From Deltaproteobacteria bacterium (GTDB lineage: Bacteria > Desulfobacterota > Desulfobacteria > Desulfobacterales > BuS5), in contig JAGGWL010000113.1 in assembly GCA_021157555.1 (NCBI GenBank), positions 1-5,138 of the forward strand: a stretch of 5,138 nt of DNA. Reading direction: 5' to 3'. Each line of letters opens with the position of its first letter. Position 1 is the first letter of the stretch. The translations under genes and the position numbers were made by a program. Of this stretch, positions 1 to 5,138 are shown one piece after another. Below the pieces are notes generated by a model. That model was not told where the DNA came from. It saw only the letters and a list, made by a program, of their open reading frames with translations, and searched no databases.

Positions 1-39
1 GATGATGATGATGCAAAAATTGGAAAAATTAGCGCTTCA

Positions 40-231
40 GGTTTAGGGACGCGGAAAAAAATAATCGTTCCAAGAAGCGCCCGGATTTGGGTTGATTTTG
101 GTCGATCGTAAATTTTAAAAGGCGCAGTAATAGTGAACTATTTCAAGGTTTTTGAAATTTGGGATCGGGCAAAAGCAGCCTGAAGCGGGGATGCTAATTG
201 GGATGATTATTTTTTTTCACGTCCCTTAGTT
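40..231 (+). repeat. Long imperfect inverted repeat; candidate structured RNA or palindromic element
   Basis: The two halves of this stretch pair along almost their whole length about a centre near 135.5. Outer stem: 40-80 pairs with 190-231, including the near-identical arms 45-66 and 205-226. Middle stem: 81-109 with 161-189. Inner stem: 110-121 with 149-160, uninterrupted. Tip: AATAG (129-133) and CTATT (138-142) around a TGAA loop. By hand I count about 64 Watson-Crick pairs, 14 G-T (G-U) pairs and about 9 mismatches, only one of them A-C. That bias means the + strand copy folds far better than the - strand copy, which suggests a folded + strand RNA or single-stranded DNA. It ends about 35 bases before the next start codon, so it could be that gene's 5' leader, a separate small RNA, or a mobile palindromic (MITE-like) element. 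No terminator or promoter was confirmed. The hairpin is directly visible; its function is inference. Confidence 0.75.
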
Positions 232-240
232 CAGGAACTA
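227..240. promoter_or_regulatory. Short palindrome upstream of the zinc-ribbon/HEAT gene, possible operator or leader hairpin
   Basis: TAGTTC and GAACTA form perfect 6-base arms around a 2-base spacer, ending 13 bases before the AGGAG ribosome binding site. As DNA this has the form of a dimeric repressor site. As RNA it could form a 5-bp stem with a CAGG loop. Its left arm (227-231) is also the right foot of the long hairpin at 40-231, so the two RNA structures would compete. No regulator gene is present in the window, and a 14-base palindrome can arise by chance. Confidence 0.3.
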
Positions 241-253
241 TCTAAAAATCTAC

Positions 254-258
254 AGGAG
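254..258 (+). promoter_or_regulatory. Ribosome binding site (AGGAG) of the zinc-ribbon/HEAT gene
   Basis: AGGAG, continuing as AGGAGAA, lies 8 bases before the ATG at 267. It is the strongest ribosome binding site in the window and fixes this start. It is outside the stems of the upstream hairpins. Confidence 0.85.
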
Positions 259-266
259 AAATATTA

Positions 267-944
267 ATGTCATTTGAAACAAAAGAAGAAGTTCTGGGAA
301 AAATATTATTAGAAAAAAAACCTGTTTGCCCCAATTGTGGTATTGAGATGACCCTCTGGGAGGTACCCTCAATTCCTTTTGGTGATGGCCTGGGATGGGG
401 TGTTCCGTATCTGTTCTTATGCTTTAATGATGAATGTCCTGCATATAAGGAAGGATGGGATAGCATTAAAGAAAACTTCGGGCATAACGCATCCTACAGG
501 TGTTTTTGTTATCCTGGTACGGAGACCTTTGAATGCATGCCTGTTTTTAGTAAAATGGGCGGAACTGGTCAAATTATTGATGATGAAACTGTTTTGCAGC
601 AGGAAATATTAAAGGAGAATATTAAAAAAGGATTTTCCATTCTTGCTGATTGTTATGTTACAAAAGATTATGTTACTGTTTTAAACTTGTTAGTTGATAG
701 TACTGAGCCTGCCAGGGTCAGGCTAAAAGCTGCTGAAATGATCGGTGATATTGGTGAAGTGGATGTGATAGAACCTATAAGAAATCTTAAGTTCCCCAAC
801 AAGCCTATTCAAAAAGAAGTCGATAAAGCTATTGCTAAAATACACAAAAAATTTTTTACCAGAGAATGTCCTTTTTGTGCCGAGATAATTAAAAAAAGAG
901 CTACAATATGCAAGCATTGTCAAAGGGATGTCGCAGGCAAATAA
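267..944 (+). CDS. Zinc-ribbon / HEAT-like repeat protein of unknown function
   Basis: This is a 225-residue, probably cytoplasmic protein with no signal peptide or membrane segment. It has three parts. Residues 18-92 are cysteine-rich: CPNC at 21-24, Cys52 and Cys57 (CFNDEC), Cys79 and Cys81 (CFC), and Cys90. The first four fit a treble-clef or zinc-ribbon site. Residues about 105-196 are helical, and 141-172 look like a HEAT or PBS-lyase-type repeat (ARVRLKAAEMIGDIG). Residues 201-218 form a classic short zinc ribbon, CPFC then CKHC. Proteins of this layout occur in Desulfobacterota as uncharacterised HEAT/zinc-ribbon proteins; that recollection is not checked here. The start is supported by AGGAG 8 bases upstream. 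The gene stands alone, convergent with the division operon, so neighbours give no functional hint. Zinc binding is inferred from spacing, and a protein- or nucleic-acid-binding adaptor role is only a guess. Confidence 0.88.
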   Translation: MSFETKEEVLGKILLEKKPVCPNCGIEMTLWEVPSIPFGDGLGWGVPYLFLCFNDECPAYKEGWDSIKENFGHNASYRCFCYPGTETFECMPVFSKMGGTGQIIDDETVLQQEILKENIKKGFSILADCYVTKDYVTVLNLLVDSTEPARVRLKAAEMIGDIGEVDVIEPIRNLKFPNKPIQKEVDKAIAKIHKKFFTRECPFCAEIIKKRATICKHCQRDVAGK

Positions 945-967
945 ATTTCATCATAGTAACGCTATGC

Positions 968-1001
968 TTGGTAGAGACAAGGCATCCCTTGTCTCTACCA
1001 A
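968..1001. repeat. Perfect 15-bp hairpin in the convergent intergenic gap, probably a dispersed palindromic repeat
   Basis: TTGGTAGAGACAAGG (968-982) and its exact complement (987-1001) flank a CATC loop. A further ATG/CAT pairing (964-966 with 1004-1006) follows after a small bulge. It sits between the stop codons of two convergent genes (944 and 1030), where it could end transcription from both sides. Neither strand has the T-run of a standard intrinsic terminator directly after the stem. The GTAGAGAC...GTCTCTAC core resembles palindromic repeats scattered through many bacterial genomes, which is from memory and not verified. A weaker 5-bp hairpin (CATAG/CTATG, 952-966) lies alongside. Confidence 0.8.
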
Positions 1002-1029
1002 TTCATAATTCATCATTTCCAATACCCCC

Positions 1030-2088
1030 CTACCCTATTCTGTGAACTATAGCCGAAGCAGAGACAATCTTTACCTTTTTTTTAATATCCGGCAGCATTT
1101 CAGAAAAAATTTTGTATGTTAGAGTATAGGGGTGAGCTATACCAACAACTTCTCCCTGCTGTATGGCTGCATTGAGAAGCCGTTTAATCTGCTTGCGAAT
1201 AAAGTCAGGTGTCTGTATATGGTCAATAAAAATATTTCGTTCAGCAAAAGGAATTTTTAAAAGACGGGCTGATGAGCGGCATGTTGTTTCTGCGGTTGTG
1301 CGGCTGTCGATAAAAAAAAGGCCTCTTTTTTTAAGGATGGAAAAAATCTGATTCATCCTGTCCGATTCTGCTGTCATTTTTGATCCCATATGATTGTTGA
1401 CTCCTTTTATGGAGGGTATAAAATTCAGGTCATCATTTAAAGTCTTTATGAGCTGATCAGGCGACATTGATGTCAAAAGCGCGCCAGGCCCTGGATTAAC
1501 CCTGGGATACTCAATCGGTTCCATTGGAAGATGGAGCATTATTTCAATGCCATTTTTGCGTGCAGAATCGACAATCTGTTTGGCAAAAGGGCTATGTGGC
1601 AGGACAGAAAAGGTAAGGTTTACATCAAGTTTAATAAATTTATTGGCAATTTTACGATCATACCCGATATCATCAATAATAATGGCTACTTGAGGTGTTT
1701 TATCCGGTTTTTTTGGCACAGGCAAAGAGACCGGTTTATGATTTAAATCTTTATGAGCCGGAAATACTTCATATTGAGGTGCGTTTTTCACAAAAGTCTT
1801 GCGAGGCTGAGGTTTATGAAGCGGAGGCTTATGTGATGAAGGTTTCCGGGCCAAAGGTTTATCAGGTAAATGCTTGCGGTCTAAAGGTTTGTGCCCGATA
1901 TTTTGTTCTGTTCCAGAGCTTTTAATGTAATAATTGGCAATAAATCCGGCCGAACTGACTATTAATATTAAAACAGCCAGTCCGGTAATTAGACGCATTA
2001 TCTGATTTTTCTGATTTGCAGAATTCTTGCCTTTTCCGGATTTTTGGTTTATTTTATTTTGTTTTGTTTGAGGTTTTTTTTTAGCCAT
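1030..2088 (-). CDS. yibQ: Membrane-anchored divergent polysaccharide deacetylase (YibQ/DUF610 family)
   Basis: A 352-residue protein. Residues 1-30 are basic and cytoplasmic, and 32-54 form one membrane helix. Residues 60-130 are a Lys/His/Pro-rich linker, and 132-352 are the periplasmic catalytic-type domain. Visible family motifs are IIIDDIG with Asp139-Asp140, LHLPMEP with His186, NNHMGS with His233, FIDSRTT with Asp261, and IAHP with His319. These are the positions expected for metal and catalytic residues in this NodB-related fold, and all look intact. The substrate is not established for the family; an envelope glycan is likely. It is last in the operon, 5 bp after ctpA. The start is fixed because an in-frame TAG lies immediately before the ATG. 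The ribosome binding site is weak (GGGGAAG is about 16 bases away), so translation is probably coupled to ctpA. Codons 3-5 form a run of nine A (2074-2082), a slippage-prone spot. In E. coli yibQ also follows envC. Confidence 0.92.
   Translation of the reverse strand: MAKKKPQTKQNKINQKSGKGKNSANQKNQIMRLITGLAVLILIVSSAGFIANYYIKSSGTEQNIGHKPLDRKHLPDKPLARKPSSHKPPLHKPQPRKTFVKNAPQYEVFPAHKDLNHKPVSLPVPKKPDKTPQVAIIIDDIGYDRKIANKFIKLDVNLTFSVLPHSPFAKQIVDSARKNGIEIMLHLPMEPIEYPRVNPGPGALLTSMSPDQLIKTLNDDLNFIPSIKGVNNHMGSKMTAESDRMNQIFSILKKRGLFFIDSRTTAETTCRSSARLLKIPFAERNIFIDHIQTPDFIRKQIKRLLNAAIQQGEVVGIAHPYTLTYKIFSEMLPDIKKKVKIVSASAIVHRIG
1804..1893 (-). repeat. Three degenerate 10-residue repeats in the YibQ linker
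   Basis: Residues 66-95 of the deacetylase read as three 10-residue units: HKPLDRKHLP, DKPLARKPSS and HKPPLHKPQP, with a partial fourth (RKTF). The units share a K-P core at positions 2-3 and a basic residue near position 6. At the DNA level this is a diverged 30-bp tandem repeat. It gives a very basic, proline-rich, probably extended tether between the membrane helix and the catalytic domain. Confidence 0.6.
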
Positions 2089-2093
2089 CTATA

Positions 2094-3461
2094 CTATTTT
2101 TTTTCTTCCCCACCCTTCAGTATTTCATATCCAACAAGAATATCCAAAGCTCGTATCACCTGATTATCCGTCATAAGGGTTTCAAGTTTAAGATTACCAT
2201 GTTTGCTTTGAATTCCGGGCTTTTTCTTTTTTTCGGAGTTATTTTTTTCAGATTTCTTTTTTTTATCTTTTCCAGGCTCGGCATTAAGATGATTTTTAAG
2301 GTCTTTCTCCTTCAGAAAAATATTTTTCGTATCATCTGCATCATCTTCTTCGATAATTCTTTGTTTTACGACTATATCCGGTTCAATACCCAAGGCCTGA
2401 ATAGATCGTCCGTTAGGGGTATAGTATCTGGCAATTGTATATTTAAGGCCATATCCCTCTCGCAAGGTCTCTACAGTTTGCACAGATCCCTTGCCAAAAG
2501 TTGTTGTTCCCAGTATCAGCGCCCGTTTATGATCCTGCAGTGCCCCTGCAACGATTTCCGAAGCGCTGGCACTTCCGCCGCTGACCAGAACCACCATAGG
2601 GTATTTACGATCTATTTCATCATAATGGGCTCTATAATTTTTTGTATGTTTCCTCTCCCTGCCCTTGATTGAGACGATAATACCATCTTCAAGAAAGAGA
2701 TCCGAAATCATTACAGCCTGGTTCAAAAGTCCGCCTGGATTACCACGAAGATCAAGAATCAAACCTTTAATTCCGGTATCACCAGCTTCGAGGCTTTCCA
2801 ATGCTTTGATCATATCTTTTGTAGTATTATTCTGAAAATTGGTAACCCTGATATATCCATATCCGGGTTTTAGAGTGATTGATTTAACACTCTCAATAGG
2901 TATAATATCTCGTACCAGATTAAAGACTATCGGTTCAGGAGTTCCTTTGCGAAAAACGGTTATAACGACCTTTTCACCCTTTGGACCTCTCATCTGTTTT
3001 ACAGCTTCCCAAAGTATCATATCCTGAGTTGATTTGCCGTTTATTTTTATAATTATATCTCCGGTTTTAACTCCGGCTTTACAGGCAGGCGTATTCTCTA
3101 TCGGCGAAATAACCGTAAGTAGACCTTTCGGCATACTGATTACAATACCGATACCTCCGAATTTACCCTTTGTATCTACCTTCAGATCTTCAAGAGCTTC
3201 AGGCGGCAGGAATGAAGAATGGGGGTCAAGGCCATGGACCATGCCCTGAATAGCTTTTTGTATCAGCTCTTTGGTATCTACATCGTCTACATAATTTTTT
3301 TCTATGAGATCCAGAACATCGGAAAATGTTTTCAGCCCCTTGTAAGTTTCTTCATTATTTGCGGAAATACTCCCGGAATAACCAGCTCCTATTGTCCAGA
3401 ATATTATAGCACCTGTCAGGACCAGCCATAGTTTCAAATGTCGATTTTTAGTAGCTTTCAT
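2094..3461 (-). CDS. ctpA: Carboxyl-terminal processing protease CtpA/Prc (S41 family)
   Basis: A 455-residue periplasmic serine protease that trims or degrades proteins from their C-termini. Residues 11-30 are a signal or membrane-anchor segment. Residues 43-95 are the N-terminal helical region (DPHSSFLPPEAL). A PDZ domain spans about 98-172 (GGIGI, AGVKTGDII), and the S41 core about 175-365. The catalytic Ser-Lys-Gln set is present: Ser299 in GSASASE, then Lys324 (+25) and Gln328 in TFGKGSVQ. The spacing matches that recalled for characterised CTPs, so it should be active. Residues 371-425 are a charged, Lys-rich low-complexity insert. A short conserved-looking tail (LMTDNQVIRALDIL) follows. 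The ATG is preceded by AAGGGA at good spacing inside the end of envC. Known relatives act on cell-wall hydrolases or their regulators. Given the operon, EnvC or its amidase partner is a reasonable but unproven substrate. Confidence 0.96.
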   Translation of the reverse strand: MKATKNRHLKLWLVLTGAIIFWTIGAGYSGSISANNEETYKGLKTFSDVLDLIEKNYVDDVDTKELIQKAIQGMVHGLDPHSSFLPPEALEDLKVDTKGKFGGIGIVISMPKGLLTVISPIENTPACKAGVKTGDIIIKINGKSTQDMILWEAVKQMRGPKGEKVVITVFRKGTPEPIVFNLVRDIIPIESVKSITLKPGYGYIRVTNFQNNTTKDMIKALESLEAGDTGIKGLILDLRGNPGGLLNQAVMISDLFLEDGIIVSIKGRERKHTKNYRAHYDEIDRKYPMVVLVSGGSASASEIVAGALQDHKRALILGTTTFGKGSVQTVETLREGYGLKYTIARYYTPNGRSIQALGIEPDIVVKQRIIEEDDADDTKNIFLKEKDLKNHLNAEPGKDKKKKSEKNNSEKKKKPGIQSKHGNLKLETLMTDNQVIRALDILVGYEILKGGEEKK

Positions 3462-3464
3462 TTT

Positions 3465-4919
3465 TTATCCCTTACGGTCTTTATTTATCCATTTAAGCGG
3501 ATTAATCGGTTTGCCGTGATGGCGTATCTCAAAATAGAGACTCGGACCGATTTTTGATCCTGCATCTCCTACTGTAGCAACAACATCTCCTTCCTCAACA
3601 ATATCTCCTTTTACAATAAATATTTCTTCCGTATGTGCGTAAAGTGTATAATAATTATCACCATGATCAATGATGATCAGATTACCATAACCTTTAAACC
3701 ATTTTGCAAAGAGTATTTTTCCATTAGAAACAGCACGAACAGGTTCACCTCTTTCACCTTTAATATCTATACCATTATGAAAACCGGTTACATTGAATTT
3801 TGTATTTGTATAAGAACCGAAAAAATTTACAATCCTGCCTTTTAGAGGCATTTTTAAAGATCCTTGTAAAGAGCTGAATCTACGCGCTTTAAAATCGGAA
3901 TCAGGCTTAAGCCGTTTAAACTTTAAATTTAAGGATTTTATTGTATTATCAAGTGCATTTGCTGATTCTCTCAAGGAACTCAAAGATGCCAGTGCTAATG
4001 ACCTTTTATTACGAAATTCATCAAGAAGTTTCGATCGCTCAGCCTGCTCACGTGAGATAACTATTATATGATCATCAATCTTTTTTTCAAGTAACAAATT
4101 TTCTTTTTTTTGTGACTTTAATTCATTTTTAACTCTCTGAAGCTGAAACATGGTATCCATAAGATCTTTGCGAACATCTTCATCATAAGCAAGTATTCGT
4201 TCAAGAGCTCTTTTTCTTTGATAGAGTTCATAGATGGAATCCGAAGAAGCAAGAATATAGATCCCGCCGAGAGAATCAAGTTTATACAATGCAACAAGAC
4301 GCAATAGAATATAATCTTCATAACTTTGCGCCTCTTTATTTAATCTATTATATTCTATTTCTATTTTATCGATCTTTTTTTCAAATTCTTTAATCTCTTT
4401 TCTGAACAATCGAAGCTTTTTTCTTGAATCATTCAAAGATAGTTCCAATCTGTCGAATTTCGCTACAAGTTCTGCTTCCTTTTTTGTATATGACTGAAGA
4501 TTCGTTTTTTTTTGTTCAATCTCCCTGTTAATATTTTCAGCTTCATTTTTAACAAGATCTACTGTTGAAAAGTTATCACCTTTATCTTTTTCGATTCCAT
4601 TTATATGGATAATCTGTATATATTTTTTACGATTCCGCACATAACCGGTCGAACCTTTATACAAAACTTTAAGCCAGCCTTTTTTATGCTCAAGAATTTC
4701 AACTCTGGAGCCACGCTCAAGTCTGCCAAGAGGGATACCTTGCTTGCCGGGTTTTGGGCGTAAATTAAGATTCCTGACAGTAACAATACCTATCTCCTTT
4801 AATGTATCGGCGCAGATCGGCAAATCAGGCTTGATCAAAACCAGGCAACAAACAATCGAAATAAAAAATATATTTATATTTTTTTTAACTGTGTAAAAGA
4901 GAGAAAACACCCTATCCAT
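3465..4919 (-). CDS. envC: EnvC-like murein hydrolase activator: SH3b - coiled coil - degenerate LytM (M23)
   Basis: A 484-residue exported protein. Residues 11-37 resemble a signal peptide, with possible cleavage after LPICA. Residues 42-104 look like a bacterial SH3 domain (LNLRPKPG, GWLKVLYKGSTGYV). Residues about 120-340 are long coiled coil, and 355-480 are a LytM/M23 domain. In LytM, HNGID (His381, Asp385) and LYAH (His429) are kept. The usual HxH of the HLHFE motif is replaced by SLYFEIR (Ser460, Tyr462). A zinc ligand is therefore missing, as in E. coli EnvC, which activates amidases rather than cutting itself. It overlaps ftsX by 46 bp and precedes ctpA by 3 bp. FtsX is the known partner of EnvC coiled coils. 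The ATG at 4919 is the only ATG at the N-terminus: upstream the frame is open to a TAG at 4974 but holds no ATG. Its ribosome binding site is weak, so coupling to ftsX is likely. The N-terminal SH3 domain is absent from E. coli EnvC. Confidence 0.94.
   Translation of the reverse strand: MDRVFSLFYTVKKNINIFFISIVCCLVLIKPDLPICADTLKEIGIVTVRNLNLRPKPGKQGIPLGRLERGSRVEILEHKKGWLKVLYKGSTGYVRNRKKYIQIIHINGIEKDKGDNFSTVDLVKNEAENINREIEQKKTNLQSYTKKEAELVAKFDRLELSLNDSRKKLRLFRKEIKEFEKKIDKIEIEYNRLNKEAQSYEDYILLRLVALYKLDSLGGIYILASSDSIYELYQRKRALERILAYDEDVRKDLMDTMFQLQRVKNELKSQKKENLLLEKKIDDHIIVISREQAERSKLLDEFRNKRSLALASLSSLRESANALDNTIKSLNLKFKRLKPDSDFKARRFSSLQGSLKMPLKGRIVNFFGSYTNTKFNVTGFHNGIDIKGERGEPVRAVSNGKILFAKWFKGYGNLIIIDHGDNYYTLYAHTEEIFIVKGDIVEEGDVVATVGDAGSKIGPSLYFEIRHHGKPINPLKWINKDRKG
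3468..3473 (-). promoter_or_regulatory. Ribosome binding site (AAGGGA) of ctpA, inside the envC 3' end
   Basis: AAGGGA on the minus strand ends 6 bases before the ctpA ATG and overlaps the last codons of envC. Ribosomes finishing envC therefore clear or reload this site, which favours translational coupling. The junction reads GGA TAA AAA ATG, with both genes in the same frame. Confidence 0.75.
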
Positions 4920-5138
4920 CCAATAAGCATACTGCCTAATATCATTAAACAGCTTATCGCAAAAGAAAAGAATCTAAGACTGACAAATCCGGTTAATACA
5001 TACCCCGATAAATTTGAAGATATAAAAATAAAAGATATATACAATAGAGCAATGCCTGTTATTCCTCCACAAAGCCCCTGCATCAGCCCTTCTATATAAA
5101 AAGGTATCATGATAAACTTTTCAGTTGCTCCCACAAGA
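4874..5138 (-). CDS. ftsX: Cell division protein FtsX, C-terminal part (cut by window edge)
   Basis: Only the last 87 residues are visible; the reading frame runs off the right edge, so the true start lies outside. The visible part begins LVGATEKFIMIPFYIEGL, the loop typical of the FtsX/MacB-type permease C-terminus. Two membrane helices follow, at about residues 19-42 and 57-80 of the fragment, matching the last two of FtsX's four. It ends at LKKI. FtsX with the ATPase FtsE forms an ABC-like complex at the division site that controls peptidoglycan hydrolysis through a periplasmic activator. That activator is encoded directly downstream and overlaps this gene by 46 bp (4874-4919), which strongly supports the identification. 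A GTG at 5132-5134 lies within the conserved VGAT motif and is not a real start. Confidence 0.9.
   Translation of the reverse strand, partial: LVGATEKFIMIPFYIEGLMQGLCGGITGIALLYISFIFISSNLSGYVLTGFVSLRFFSFAISCLMILGSMLIGWIGCFLSFTQLKKI

Noticed and set aside
1..13. GAT trinucleotide run at the left edge
   Set aside because: Only about four units and cut by the window edge; too short to call a meaningful repeat.
1..111. Open frame from the left edge (DDDDAKIGKIS...) ending at TAA 109-111, and a second short frame 2-46 ending in LEKLALQV
   Set aside because: Either could be the tail of an upstream gene, but the two overlap and the first runs through the left arm of the long hairpin. Neither has a recognisable motif, so I cannot support a partial CDS.
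40..231. Retron-type RNA (msr/msd), suggested by the long hairpin
   Set aside because: No reverse transcriptase is encoded in the window and no msr features could be identified. The base to the left is cut close to the window edge, so it cannot be tested here.
216..244. Possible promoter TTCACG - 17 bases - TATCTA before the zinc-ribbon/HEAT gene
   Set aside because: The spacing is right, but the -10 match is poor (3 of 6, lacking the final T) and the boxes lie in the hairpin foot and the palindrome.
242..466. Minus-strand open frame opposite the start of the zinc-ribbon/HEAT gene
   Set aside because: Antisense to a well-supported gene with a good ribosome binding site; no motif of its own.
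968..1001. Standard intrinsic terminator
   Set aside because: No T-run follows the stem on either strand, so a canonical Rho-independent call is not supported.
1695..2672. Plus-strand open frames opposite yibQ and ctpA (for example 2199-2672, 157 codons)
   Set aside because: They are antisense to genes with clear family motifs. Their composition, rich in Phe and Ile, is what Lys-rich sense codons give when read backwards, and no family features are visible.

Overview
The window fits an AT-rich Gram-negative chromosome, most likely a member of the Desulfobacterota (the former sulfate-reducing Deltaproteobacteria). This rests on the gene order ftsX-envC-ctpA-yibQ, the style of the proteins, and a zinc-ribbon/HEAT protein of a type I associate with that group. 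The taxonomic call is inference; no marker gene is present.

Layout. Bases 1-266 hold no convincing gene. They do hold a very long imperfect hairpin (about 40-231, with its tip at 134-137), followed by a small palindrome and a clear ribosome binding site. The first gene (267-944, + strand) encodes a 225-residue protein with a cysteine-rich N-terminus, a HEAT-like middle and a C-terminal zinc ribbon. It is of unknown function. A short convergent gap (945-1029) carries a perfect 15-bp stem hairpin that resembles a dispersed palindromic repeat.

From 5138 down to 1030 the minus strand carries a tightly packed operon, read in the order ftsX (3' end only), envC, ctpA, yibQ. ftsX and envC overlap by 46 bp, envC and ctpA are 3 bp apart, and ctpA and yibQ are 5 bp apart. 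The promoter must lie beyond the right edge, and ftsE is expected just upstream of ftsX.

How the genes fit together. FtsX, with the FtsE ATPase, is known to drive EnvC-type coiled-coil/LytM proteins, which switch on peptidoglycan amidases during cell separation. CtpA is a periplasmic S41 protease with an intact Ser-Lys-Gln site. YibQ is a membrane-anchored divergent polysaccharide deacetylase; in E. coli its gene also sits next to envC. The operon therefore looks like a cell-envelope remodelling and division module. The protein families are familiar. The least explained items are the long hairpin at the left edge and the zinc-ribbon/HEAT protein beside it.
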